The notes: generated by a model not told the origin, from the sequence alone. DNA of 64,000 bases from Sipunculus nudus (GCA_026874595.1 CM049321.1:24270479-24334478), one strand, 5' to 3'; positions 48,207 to 60,534 are shown, counted from the first letter of the stretch. Numbers and translations are program-made.

Positions 48207-49023
48207 TTGACGTACGTAATCATTTTATTCCTCCGATATCGAAGAGATACAAAAATACAAACACAATAGATTGCAGTGCAGAAACAAAGTCGGTGAGAAG
48301 AAGTACATGAAAATAATGTCATTTCATTAAAGCACATCATTTACCATCCTGTTTACAGTAAGGTGAGTGTCCTGAAGGATGTTCTCAACTAGAGATCAGA
48401 AACTTCAGTTCAGAAGGCCATAATTCGCATATTACTGGGAATACATCTTTTAGAAACAGTGATGTTTTATACATAAATAAAAGGTGCTCGGTGTCCGCTA
48501 TCAGAGGAAAGGCTTTACCAAATAAGATTAGAAATAACTCATCCTCGCTCAAGCTGTTAAGGTACCCAGCTGCAATATGTTTAAATAATCATTTATGAAA
48601 CACCAAAGTTTCTCTCTATAACCCGCGGTGGCTTCACATACCATCATACCATGGAAGGTTGCATTGTTGTAGCTCCTTCCGCAAAAGTGACATAAATTAA
48701 ATACATCAGGATCAACCAGCAAATTACAGCATGCAATGAGTTTGAACATGAGAGCGAAACCTGACAGAGAGCTAGGTATGTCTTTAGCATAATACCACGG
48801 TAATGAGGGAATCGTGTAATCATTGTGAACAGAATTAAAGACATGGAGATCTGACATCTCATTACACATATTGCCGAACCGCTCAGCTTCCTTAGCCACA
48901 ATGGCAGAGGTAATAATCTCATTCCATTGTTTCTTACCAGGGAAAGAACCTGTTGAAAAATAAAGCATTATGTGCTCTATTAAATCATATTTATAAAGGA
49001 TACGAAGCATATCTCCTGTACTA
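48207..49023 (-). mobile_element. 5'-truncated LINE with remnant ORF2
   Basis: A minus-strand frame, 48549-49121, is open for 190 codons. Its first ~33 codons are R2 flank and the rest is LINE ORF2 C-terminus: GDMLRILYKYDLIEHIMLYF, KQWNEIITSAI and a CCHC knuckle CHFCGRSYNNATFHGMMVC, then EKLWCFINDYL. After a frameshift near 48555 the end reads HLLFMYKTSLFLKDVF and ELWPSELKFL (LWPSE about 48411-48425), as in the other two LINE subfamilies here. The 3' end contains GGAGGAATAAAATGATT near 48217-48233. The insert is 817 bp and lacks the catalytic RT box. The near-identical flanking repeats suggest a young insertion, despite the frameshift. Confidence 0.85.
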
Positions 49024-49191
49024 CTAGAGTTAGTTCCTGCTTGGAAAAGGGAGTTCGTTGGTCTTCTCTTCTCTGATATCTTAAAATATTTAATTATAAT
49101 AAAGTTTATATTATCAGTCAATATTACTTATGGTAGTTATAATTTATATTATTTCAATTTTGTTATACAAACAAATTCATATTCAGGTATT
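49024..49191. repeat. 168 bp direct repeat, right of LINE
   Basis: Partner of 48039-48206. Confidence 0.85.
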
Positions 49192-49400
49192 AAATTTTAA
49201 TATTAGGTCAATTTTATGAATTTACAAAATTCACTGGACATATGAATAATTCAATGTCTACATTTGTAAAGTAAAACACGTATATATGTATAATTCTAAA
49301 ATCTGATATTCTCCTGTTTCCGCTGACTTAAACATCTTTCAGTTTTTTTTCCTGGGATCGTCAAGAGTTCCTGCTCCAGGACACGTGGTTTTGAGGTAGT

Positions 49401-51239
49401 TTCGCCTAGTTTGGCTGCATGAGGATTAAGGTGACGCCAGCTTGTACGGTTTGTGGCGTGAACATTACTCTTGCGCTGTTTCACTCATCGCATCGTTTCC
49501 ATGACATACCTGGATACGCTGTGCGGCAAGATGAAATACCTTATTACAGCGCTTTTAAAAAGTGTTTTAACAATTTATCTAGATTTTCAACTGTTCTTGT
49601 TTAATCATTGCTTGGGGATGAAGATTATGAGGGAAAATTTAGTTATAAATTGTAGTTGTTGTTCCCAGTACTTCCGACGCAGAAAATACTCATGACATTG
49701 GGATATCCTAGGTCAATAGATACATCCGAGCCTATTATCGAGTGACTCGCGAGATGAGTCGAGATGTTCCGATTGATAAGTGGCAAGATGTCGCTATAGA
49801 ATAGACTAGTTACTCAGAAAGTGGTTTTAAATTGTTCACATGAACATGGCATAAGGTAGGCTATTATTTCCATAATAGTTAATAACGCTTTTTCCTCTTT
49901 CTCCCTGAGGTCAAACAGTTTTGGCATTTTTAGATTCGCAAAAAAAAAAAATAATAATAAATAATTGCGAAAAACATGCAGGTGGACAGGGGTGCTGGAA
50001 CGGGCTACAATCATATGGAATTTATACACGGGACAGCATGATTTTGCTGTAAAATAATCGCCATATTTGTTTGATCTCCCTCTGAATTAATTTAAGGTAC
50101 ACTTAAGGGCACTTTATAAAAAAAAATTATCCCCAGTTTTTTTCCGGGATAATTTTTATACAAGTGAAGCAGTGAAAACCTATCTGGTCGACAGATTACA
50201 GGAGCTATTCCGCCGACTCCCTGCGTAAAAATGTCTCACCTTGCTTTGATTTTGTATGAGACAAATACTCTTAAATTGACAAAACAGGTCACAGCGTTAA
50301 CGACTTTTTCATCGCTGGAGGACCAAGCCAGGCAAACTGATAACAGAAGGTGAAGCGGGACAGATCATTGTGACGTCATTGTCGAACAAACACCACACGC
50401 AGCCATAGAAATGGAAAGTGTACCGTGAATGAATGTACCGTTCAGGAGTGCAGGGAAGACGCCGTCCACGGTCCAGCAGCATAAATAGTGCAAACAAGTC
50501 GAAAAAATATATTTTCTTTTAACCTGATATATTACTACTTTACACAAATAAGGCGGAATATCAGTACATCTACTTAAGGCTAACGGGCATTTTTAAAAAC
50601 TATTCGTAAAATAATTAACGCAAAATACAGACATGCGGACAAGTATTTTGGGACGGACTATACTACTATTTCTACTGCCACTGCTACTAAGGCCGACATT
50701 AATAAAACTAATAATTATTATTATTATAATTAGTTGTAGTAGTAGTAGTAGTAGTAGTAGTATATTGAGTTAGAAAATGAGTATCGATTTTGCTTGTCAT
50801 CAATGGGAAGCCTTCTATGGTCGAAAATTAACAAAACATTATTTGTTTACATTTAAATCTTAAATAATCGATAAAATCATAATATTTATACAAAGTATTC
50901 TATTTAAAAACACTGCCAGTGTGACTTCCAATATCTATAGCTAGTAGGCTGCTTAGTAATGGTCTTGACCTTTGTGAAACATCTATTGCTTTTTGTGAAA
51001 AGACTATTAATCATTTTCGGTTGCTCATTTCCTGGCCTTAAGTCTATATCGATGTTGTTCGTGTCTCAAATGTGCAAATTAAGATAATGTCTGGCTGAGA
51101 TGTAACTTGCAAAACATTGCTTGTACAATGTATTTAATTCTCTATAAGCAAAACATGAAAATCAACTAAACATTTGCTACTTTGTGTGAAATTCGAACCC
51201 TGTTGATATGGAACACCCTAAATAAAATTATTTCTTCTG
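49401..51239. other. Unassigned sequence
   Basis: No gene is supported. (TAG)n lies at about 50736-50762. Some short frames around 49419-49604 have no family resemblance. Confidence 0.5.
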
Positions 51240-52030
51240 GTTAATCTATATTTTTATTTTAATAGTATACCTATAGATATTCCTTAGGTATGCTGGAGAA
51301 ACTTTGTTTTGATGAAATATGTGAAATATTAAAATATGTTAAATATTAAACTAATATTAACATCGTCCGGATGTCTAAACTGTTCATGTAGAAATGTAGA
51401 GCAAATTTACAGCTTTCAGGATATCAAGGGTCCAAGACCAGTGGTATGAAGTTAAAATTATATCAGTGTGAGATACGCCTTTAAAGTAAAAAAATAACAC
51501 ATATAACCATCTTCACCTGCACAGGGGCTTTACAACACCCACAGACACCGGATATGTACTCTAATTATTTTTTGACATGATACCTTTTCAATCTAATAAG
51601 AACGACACTCCAAATTCCAGTCTTATAATGCTAAATATTTTTGCATCCCGTTCTTGTGCTTTTTCAATTTGTAGGGGCATGCGGGCCGCCTGCTAAAAAT
51701 TAATTTATCGGCAGGAATAATAAGGATTTATCATTCCGCCATTGCTCAATTAAGTTGTGCATGCGATTGGTAAATATTCAAAGTCATATTTTTCGTTAGG
51801 TATCTATTATAATAAAAAAAACCCAAGATTTTAGAATAAACACTGACATTAACTTTAAAACTAATATATTAATGTAAGTCAATTTAAGGTTAAATGATTA
51901 TTGTATATTATTTCATTTCTGTTGTCTCGATATTTTAAAGTGACTGTTGGTTTATTGAATATATCTTACTTATATGGTTTATTTATCAATTTCACTACCA
52001 GGTGGCGCTATAGGTAGTTCCTGCTGACAC
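51240..52030 (+). repeat. R1 fragment (copy D)
   Basis: Blocks in R1 order: TAGGTATGCTGGAGAAACT, ACATCGTCCGGATGTCTAAA, GAGCAAATTTACAGCTTT, GTCATATTTTTCGTTAGGTATC and CACTACCAGGTGGCGCTATAG. The last contains a 13/14 CTCF-like core at 51995-52008. It is more diverged than A-C. Confidence 0.75.
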
Positions 52031-52262
52031 AGGCGTGTCTGTTGTCTTCTTGTCTTTTCTCTACAGTGTTTTATGCGGTCTTGTATCATATTATGTTATA
52101 TCTAGTAATATCTGTACATATATACAGTTTTATGGTCGGTATTGATTTCAGCAAAATAACAAGTAAAGATAAACTTCTAAATTACTTCAAAACCCAAGAA
52201 TATGAAATAATTTGGCGAATCATGTTTACGTTGCACTTTAATTATAAACAACCAGCGCTTCT

Positions 52263-52640
52263 TCTTCTACTACTAACTGCTCCCAACTGCTCCTAACTGC
52301 TCCTAACTGCTACTCACTGCTCTTAACTACTCCTAACTGCTACTAACTGCTCCTAACTGCTCCAAACTGCCCCTTACTGCTCCTGACTGCTTCTAATTGC
52401 TCGTAACTGCTACTGTTGATTACTACTGTAAAGTGTAAACTGCTCCTATAACTGCCCATAACTACTACCAACTGCTCCTGACTGCTACTAACAACTCCTT
52501 ACTGTTAATAACTGTTCCTAAATGCCTAAATGCTAATTACTGCTCCTAACTACTCTTACTGCTCCTAACTTCCCCTAACTGCTACTAACTGCTCCTAACT
52601 GTTATTAACTGCTACTAACTGCTCCTAACTGCACTTTATG
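52263..52640. repeat. Minisatellite, ~10 bp unit (ACTGCTCCTA)n
   Basis: Roughly 35 degenerate units of ACTGCTCCTA/ACTGCTACTA, strongly pyrimidine-biased on the + strand. No long frame runs through it. Confidence 0.9.
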
Positions 52641-53680
52641 CATGCTTAATTAGAGACGCTAATCTACTGCCAATACGGAAAGTATTTTATGTGAGGAATG
52701 TACACTTTGCCTTGTGATCAATTCTGAAACATGACTTGGAATCATCATCATGGATATTGTTGTAAATCAAAGATAAGCACGATATTATATTAATTAATAT
52801 TTCTAGTAAGTTTTACGAAAATGAATCTTATTCGTTGAAAGTTATCGCGGCAATTTATAGTGACCTTATTAACTATGCGTGAATTTTGCCTATAATCGAA
52901 CATGGCCTAATATTATCTATTGGTAAGTCGTTGTGGTGAGTTACGTGAAAATCGAACAAAGCGGACAGACGGACGTACGGTGGGTAAAGCGTAATACGTC
53001 CGGTCATAGACAGGCGTATAAGAAGGAAAAATAATCGCTCTCACTAAATTTGTTGTTCTCAGATTCTGTTGAACGATAATTTATTTTGTGCGGCCTTACC
53101 TCTCTCGGTGGTGACGGAACATAAAGTCCCACCACCCTGAGGTCAAAGGTCATGGTGGTGAAACGGAAAGGAGGGAGCTAATTGGAGCAAACCCTACACC
53201 CCTGCGCCTAATCATGCACACGGCATGGCAAAAATCCTACGTACACATTATATTCTCTTGAAATCATTCCACTGACGCAAGTGACAGGAATTGGGTATTC
53301 CTTTGGCAGATGATTTCTCTACTCATTCATCTCTGTAAGATACGTCCAATTTAGTCGCATCAGCGCCGTACATATGCATTTTAGTGGAATAACAGGCGTC
53401 AGTTTTCAAGCAGCGTTATAGACATTCGTGCTACATACTCAACACAAACGCACGAATGGAATGCAAGTTTTATGCATCTTTTGACAAGAAAGAACTGAAC
53501 CAAATTAATTGTCATTAATGCGAACAACAAGTGAAGTGGCCCTCTCTCCCATGGCCCTCACTTTTGAAGACGATATATTATACTCAATAACCCCCCTCAG
53601 TCCATTTCAGTAAAGTGATTTGTTGAATAATGTAGAACTGGACCATAACAAGTATCACTAGATGATCACACTACATCATT
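52641..53680. other. Unassigned sequence with a perfect DR1 motif
   Basis: No gene is seen. At 53140-53152 the sequence is AGGTCAAAGGTCA, bracketed by CACCACC and GGTGGTG arms. Confidence 0.5.
53140..53152 (+). promoter_or_regulatory. Perfect DR1 nuclear-receptor motif
   Basis: AGGTCA-A-AGGTCA is the consensus for RXR/HNF4/PPAR-type dimers. It lies in the loop of a 7 bp inverted repeat (CACCACC at about 53130-53136, GGTGGTG at about 53154-53160). No adjacent gene is known. Confidence 0.4.
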
Positions 53681-53699
53681 TGGTTGGTTATATACTCCG

Positions 53700-54140
53700 G
53701 TCGCATGGCTTCATATTCGCGAGGCTGAAATTTCGCGATTTCTTCATTTTGAAAGTTTTGCGAGGGTTTCATTTTCGCGATTGCACCAGATTTTATGAAA
53801 TCGAAGTGCATAACCGTTATAGTCATTGTATTATGACCTGTATCATAGTCGATGTTTTGACAATTATCATTACGTGTTTGCATGAGAAAGTTGCTGTACC
53901 ATCCAAAGATTGTGTTGTTGATTAACACACCCAGTTTTCAGAGGTGTGATAACTTGTCCATTTGTGCAGATGCATCATACCCTATTGTTCATCCTCGATA
54001 AAAGGCAGCTTATTACCGAGGGTTCCATATTCGCCATTATATCCCATTCGCGAATATCGCGAAAATAAAACTCTCCCGAACAAACAGGCAACCACAGTGT
54101 TCGCGGGGGTTATATAAACCGCGAGATTCGCGAAAAAAAA
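53700..54140. mobile_element. MITE-like element rich in TTCGCGA
   Basis: The left part carries ATTCGCGAGG, TTTCGCGATT and GTTTCATTTTCGCGATTG. The right part carries their inverted counterparts, CGAATATCGCGAAAATAAAA and GATTCGCGAAAAA. This gives long imperfect inverted arms in an otherwise CpG-poor region. The target duplication was not resolved; GTTATATA occurs near both ends. Confidence 0.45.
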
Positions 54141-54306
54141 GAACTAACTGTGAAAATTGAACCTGTTTGAAGAAGACGCCCCATCAACGTTGTTGAACAG
54201 CTTTTTTTATTATTTTAGTTATTGTGCTTTTAGTAATGATTTAATCTATTTTGTTAACTGTTTTGTTGAATTAGCGCTATAGAAAATTAATACATGCATA
54301 ATAATC

Positions 54307-54340
<34 letters not shown>

Positions 54341-54879
54341 TAACAGTCATGTATACAGTACTCACGGTGTCGTCTCATGTACATAATAATTACAATAGCA
54401 ATAATCAATTTATAGCGTACTTTTATATTCTGATAGTCAAAGGCGCTTAACAATCACAACAGAGTTTAAACAGAGGAGTCTTTAGCCCTGAATTAAACAA
54501 TTTAACAGACATGTCATCTGTGTTTCTAAGATTCTGGGGTAAAGCATTCCAAAGCCTTGGCATCGAAATCTGAAAGGCAAGAAGTGGATGTCAAGCCTGC
54601 AAAGACTCTGTACATGTAAATCAAAGTTTGATATTACAGATGTAATAAAAGTTGTGTGGTATCCTTGTATAATGAACGTCTCGTCTTTGGCCTGCTCAAT
54701 ATAAAGGTTTCTGGATGGCGAGTCAGCAAAAACAAACCCTCGCGAGACACTGAACAGTGGAGAATCGTGAATATTTAACCCCTCGAATATAAAGCCATTC
54801 CCCATTATTCATAAATCTTCAACCATTTCTAGAAGCAGATGTATCGGCGTATATCAAAATAGACCTTGTGTTAAAAATG
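54141..54879. other. Unassigned sequence with (TTA)n
   Basis: An ATTATTATT tract lies at about 54306-54342. There is no gene. Confidence 0.5.
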
Positions 54880-55345
54880 GAGCTGAAGGACACGTGGCTG
54901 TATTTTTTTGGTTACTTTATAGCATCTATAAAACACCTGAAGTTTGGGCCTCTTTTAAATAATTTTCAAAATAAATTCTGATATAAAAATCCTTTTTTTG
55001 ACTGAGATTTTTTTTCTACAGTCAAATAAGGCCAATAAAATCAGGGCTTATGTATCTCATTTTCTCACCATCCTGGTCCAAATGCAGTGAAGCTAAAATT
55101 AGCCCTCCGAGCAGCCCCAAATAACCATCCGGACTACATGTCTTTGATTTGCCACGAATTTAAAAATATCGGACTGGTACCATAAATTTTGTGTGAGATT
55201 ATGCTAAACATACATTAAAATCAACCATAGTTTCTTTTAAGGCCTCTTGCCATAACCGCTAGAGCCAACCAGAGCAAGACAAACCATTCACTAATCTCCT
55301 TCACGTCATATAAACATATATGACCACGTCCATTTAAAGACAGCT
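54880..55345 (+). repeat. Dispersed repeat R2, copy 4 (fragment)
   Basis: GGACACGTG.CTGTATTTTT, CCTGAAGTTTGGGCCTCTTT, AATCAGGGCTTATGTATCTC and AGAGCCAACCAGAGCA follow R2 order. Confidence 0.75.
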
Positions 55346-58300
55346 AATACTGTGTTACGAACAGACCCGAAGAGCACGGGTTGATGTATAAAACCTGCTA
55401 GGTTTCACAGGCATTAGCAACCCAAACATGGGCTCGGGGGGGGGGGGGGGGCACTTTTTGGCAAGGGATGGGTGTCAGTGTGGCCCTTCCTTGTGAAATG
55501 ACGTAAATTCCATTAATTTAAATGGAAAATCCTTTGTATGTCTTTTCAGTCTACATGCTTCACGTGAAAACGACTGTGACTTCATTTCTTAAATGAGTGT
55601 GTTATTAATATAGGTCATTATTGTGTAGTTTTTACATATTAAGGAATAAAATATAATGCAATGCAATAGTGAGCGGTTGGAAATATAGGCCTACTTGTAT
55701 TCGTAATATTTCAACTGATATATACCTTATCAAGAGGTCTGCTTTAGAAAATAACAATTTATTGTATTGTTCAGTGTGTATAATTATATGAATGATATTA
55801 AGTCAGTTTTCTGAAAAATTAATGGTTTATGATAATATTTATTTAATATTTACAACCTAAATTTAAGTGAGTTTGAAAAGGATTTATCCTTTGTCTCTCA
55901 GTATGCATATATATTTCGTGTTACATGCCATACACGCCTATGGTACTGTGTAAAAAAATAGTAAAGGATCTGAAGTTTTATTAAGAAGTAAGGCTGTGCG
56001 ATATTATTGATGTATCGATATATCTACGTGATCTTCTTATTCAATATAATCCATCAAGGTCCCTGCGGCCAAGACTGTTACATCCGGGGAGGAATGTGTT
56101 AAGATAGTTGTCCCGGCTCTGGGGAACATTGAAAAACATGTTTATTATTTAGTTACGCATTTATTTAAATTATAATATATTTAAACTCTTACATGCATTA
56201 AATTTTATCATTCTTACTAGTTATTATGTTGATTGTCATTCAACTCTCAATATTTTATTTCACATATCTGTTCTTTTCTGTAGTGCAGTCAACTGAATCA
56301 AGTCTACTGTCGCTGGTGTAACAAACATTGAAAACACTCATCGGATGTTGTCACACCGTGTTTATTGGGTTTGCTCAGTGAATTTCTGATGACGACGTAT
56401 TTTTTTTCTAAAGACTTCTGAAGTATTTAAATTTTTCTATGTCTCTTAGTCATGGTTCAGTGGAATACTTTGCAATATGTGGATAATTAATAGAAAATTA
56501 CAACAAAATCAGAGTCTGAAATGTTAAAGGAAAGACGCACCTTTCAGGGGTAACAATGACCCCACATAACTTTTCAGAATATTTTCTACACCAATAGCCA
56601 AATCTCTGTAAAGAAATGATGAAAAATTGAAGGAGGACTAAATTGACAAATTCATGGTGCATGGTACTTTTTTTTGTTAAAACTATCATAAATGACCCCC
56701 ACTTGGTCGCTCTGGGGATATTTACTATTACCACTGATTTCCCATAACAAGTATATACAGAGACCTGAAAATAGCCCAATTTGATTTTATATAGATAAAT
56801 CAAAAGTTAGATCAACTCGTTTTTTTTAAATGAATATATATTTCTATTAACATACGTCAGCTAAAGAGTAAAATGTTGGCAGAAACCATTTAACGTGAGT
56901 ATAATTTTTTAAGGGACCTTGGAATCCTTCAGCCATCCTTCTACATTAAAGGGATATGTTTGAGTCCTATTTGCGCAGTGTGGGGATCGTGCAAACACGC
57001 GAGCGGCATCTGTCGGCGAAGATTAAATATTGTTCCATATGCTATTTTGACGACGAGGATAACCACAAATATGTTCTCAATAAGCCGATGAATGTTGAAT
57101 ATATAATCAGAACTGTAATTTGTTTTCATTGTGATTAACCTTTTATGCTGTCGTGTGTGACGTTTATCCACTACTATTGTTGTTTGTGACCAAAATGAAA
57201 CGGTTATAAAGTAGAAATTATTGTAATGTCAAATGCGTTTATCTGCATTAACTGAGACGTCCATAACAGGGACTACTTAACACACATTCTGATGAAACAA
57301 TTTATTCCGAAATTATTTTCTGCAATACAGATACTCCCAAATTGTTGTAACTTGTATTGGTGTGTATAATGGGCCACGTGAGCCGAGAAACAAAATTGGT
57401 GGTTGTGTGTGTGTGCATGCATCCTATGAGCCAACAAGTACATCCATTGACATTGTAGTCTGTATTTCAATTATAATGTAACTATTAACAAAGGTATACT
57501 ATAGTGAGTTATAAGCATTGGCAGGAATAATCAATAATAAACACAATTTGAATTTAATTGGCAGCTGATGAAAATTTGACACAAGTATGGAACATCTGTT
57601 ATCTATAAACTGAAAACTAATTATATATTGAATAATGTTTATTAACACAATTCCATATCACACATACCAAACCCTTGTTCCAATTAAATAAACTAAAGTA
57701 ACCTGTCATGTCAGGACTCTGTTATTAATACATCATCAGATTTGAATTTTACTCCTACTGGCCATAACTCTACAGCCCATTTCAACAGTTTCGCCTAGCG
57801 CTAATTTATTTACATGATACTCGACCCATTTCAACATACCGCTAATTTCAAATTGAACCCGACACGCGCACAACACTGATATTGAAAAGCTCTATGCTAT
57901 CATAGCTTGAACAAATTCCTTTCATTCGCCAGGCACAAGTCATTTTAAACTCAACAATTATCCATGTGCACAGGTTACCCTGACGTCATGGACGAGAGAT
58001 CCCATGTCCTTGTGTCCATTATAGTGTAGCCCGAACATTCAGCCCCCTCCGCCCGACGTGGGTGGGCTTTGTTAGTCTTACTAAAGCCCAAGATAGCTTC
58101 CTAGTACCTCTCTCTCTATCATTAAATAATTATAATTGTAATAAAAGAATTCTCTCATTGGAACCACAGTTTTTGTTCTAAGAGTGGGGAAAACATATTT
58201 TGTATGTGTGACCTAATGTTAAAAAAACATGGGTTACATGTTACAAACAGTTGAAGCTGATTTATGTCTCGTTTCATCATATTTGCTCTATCTTGTTTCT

Positions 58301-58445
58301 CATGTTAACAATCAGACCGGTCTACACTGGTCTATTCAGATCTGTTTTAATTATATAGAGTATATTTTGTTTATTGAATAGTTGATAAAACCAGCATGGT
58401 ATTCGTTGGCCTTACAAATTGCACTGACACTAACAGAGGGGAACC

Positions 58446-58495
<50 letters not shown>

Positions 58496-58947
58496 GCTTC
58501 TGATTGGGGAGGGTGTTGGAGGGGCACATCCAATACAACTTTGTAAAGAAAATTATTAAGTATTAAGTTGGAATGAAGAAGGGCACTTTCTTTGGCATGT
58601 TTAATGGATTCCAACTCATGAATGCACTGAAATATCATAATTATAATATAATGACCTAATATGCCGTCACATGTTTCCCTATCTTCTTACATCTTGCGTA
58701 CTGTACTGCATGAAATTATATTGTATCTGTTGACTTCCAACATTAATATAACCGTATGATTTTGTAAAATATATAATTGCGACCCTTCACTAGATCTACA
58801 CAGCATTGTATTCATAGAATCGATTTCAAAAGAATAAAGAAATGCGAAGATAACAATTTAAAAAAACCCATAATTTTACATTGTTTTTGCTTTTTTAACA
58901 TTTTTCTTAGTTAATTTCTTCTTCTGCAATTAACTAAGGAGGTTTTA
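55346..58947. other. Unassigned AT-rich sequence
   Basis: A poly-G run of about 15 lies at 55437-55451. (AG)n lies at 58449-58490. Several short frames show no recognisable domain. I see no gene, RNA or transposon. Confidence 0.5.
58449..58490. repeat. (AG)n microsatellite
   Basis: About 21 AG units. Confidence 0.97.
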
Positions 58948-59024
58948 TTATTGTGATTAACTGTACTAATAATTAAAATATAAAAATATTTTGATAACTT
59001 GAACATAACAAGCGATAATACCGG

Positions 59025-60149
59025 TCAAAGTCGAGTACTTGTGGTGCTTTCGGCTGGCATAGCTATCGGAACTGTCCTTCTCCTCTCCGTGTATTTAAGC
59101 TGATGGGGGCAGGACAGTCGCCTGAATAAATTAACAGTGTCTCTTCTGAATGATGCACCACCAATGCAGTACAGTAGTACATTAACGGAAAAACTGCACA
59201 TATAAAAACAAAGACACATCTGTTTGACGAAATGCACTGTAGGGTCCTCACCATTCAAACGAAAATCAATAGCAAATGAGATTCCGTATGGTAAATGTGT
59301 AATAACATATGACAATATAATTAGCAGTAAAAATTTTGTAATTCGGTTTTCATGTTTACTTCTGGTGGTCGATTGATTCTGTCCGGCTGCAATACCCAGG
59401 TCAGTTGAAGATCCCGAGATTGTGCGTATGGTCAGTGCAGAAAATACAAGTATAATCACACTGAACAAAAACACACAAATTACATTGTGTACAACAAGCG
59501 CAAAAATAAAATAAACATACATGTGATCTGCGTGCACAATGCAACCATAATCTTCGTCGTGTGCAGAAACAAAAGCAAATGCGGATACCAATCCCCCACT
59601 AAAGATGACCACAACAGTTACGAGAATTGCGTTTTTCTTGTAGCTCTTAACCCACAGACATTTCAGCGGATAAGCGACAGCCAGGTATCAAGTGATGGAT
59701 ATGCACACTATAAGCAAACTTGATATGAGCACTGCGGTTTCCAAAACAGTTGAAGTGATTACGCACGTATAAAAGTTAAACCCAGCGAGCTGTAACCTCA
59801 GAGCGACTAAATATACGGTATCTGATGTTGTCAGACAGATGAGGAGCAAACCAGGTACACTGCTCCTAGTTCTCTTGGATGATGACATAACGATGATGGC
59901 GAACAGATTCCCTAAACTTCCAGCGATAACGGAAACATACACGAATTTCAAGAGGATGTCATTTGCCAGGCCATATAAATACGAGGAATATATTTAAGAT
60001 TCGTCACAAGTGCTGTTTGTACAGTTCTGGACCATGTTTGAATCATTAGCGATTATTCTATTTGTTAGGAGCGGCCCAAATGACGATAATGGTGTTTCAG
60101 GAGTAGACATTTTGTCTTTCAGGATCAATGTTCAGTTGTACGAGATGAT
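59025..60149 (-). pseudogene. Rhodopsin-like (class A) GPCR, copy 2, nonsense-interrupted
   Basis: Paralogue of 33318-34412. The position of the start codon reads ATC (60147-60149) and a TGA follows five codons later, so the N-terminus is dead. Another stop, TAA at 59994-59996, replaces a glutamate codon before TM1. The TRY arginine of TM3 (R3.50) is TGA at 59688-59690; copy 1 has CGA, so this is a CpG-type transition. Elsewhere the frame is open. TM4 to the C-terminus runs uninterrupted to the stop at 59025-59027, including TM6 (FLLLIILSYVITHLPYG), TM7 with NVLLY in place of NPxxY, and FRRD of helix 8. The tail is short and basic (ERRRTVPIAMPAESTTSTRL). This copy thus retains the part that copy 1 has lost, and copy 1 retains the part lost here. 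The ligand is unknown. Confidence 0.85.
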
Positions 60150-60419
60150 GAGTTTATTTCTATATCAAATCTGGTTTTTTTTTTGTGCAAACCATTGTTG
60201 AGGATACATTTGCTTGTTTTTCTGATTTTACCTTTTTCTTCGGCCAACCCATCTGTTCTTCTGCAAAATATTCACATGTGGAAATTATATTTTTATCCAT
60301 GACATAATTTTTAACATTGTATGTCATTTCTATACTCAAAACGAACTTCTTCCAGTTAGGCCGGGACTACTTGTTTCATCTGTAAAACTTAAGAAAAAGA
60401 CTTTCTGTTTACATTTCTC

Positions 60420-60420
<1 letters not shown>
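60150..60420. other. Region upstream of receptor copy 2
   Basis: Collinear with 34413-34700. No promoter element was confidently identified. Confidence 0.4.
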
Positions 60421-60421
<1 letters not shown>

Positions 60422-60495
<74 letters not shown>

Positions 60496-60510
60496 GTGTG
60501 TGTGTGTGTT
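60422..60510. repeat. Compound (TA)n(TG)n microsatellite
   Basis: TA at 60422-60461, then TG with one GAGG interruption to about 60509. Absent from the paralogous position near 34710. Confidence 0.97.
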
Positions 60511-60534
60511 ATAGATTTTAGCTTATAATAGAAT

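Larger units (their letters stand above)
47310..49400 (+). repeat. Dispersed repeat R2, copy 3, interrupted by a LINE
   Basis: 47310-48206 follows R2 copy 1 (25720-26480). After the LINE the repeat resumes at 49024 and continues through CCTGTTTCCGCTGACTTAA near 49313-49331, as in 26686-26750. Confidence 0.75.

Noticed and set aside
52263-52640. CRISPR-like array or other phased repeats
   Set aside because: The units are about 10 bp and contiguous, with no spacers, in a eukaryotic context. It is a minisatellite.
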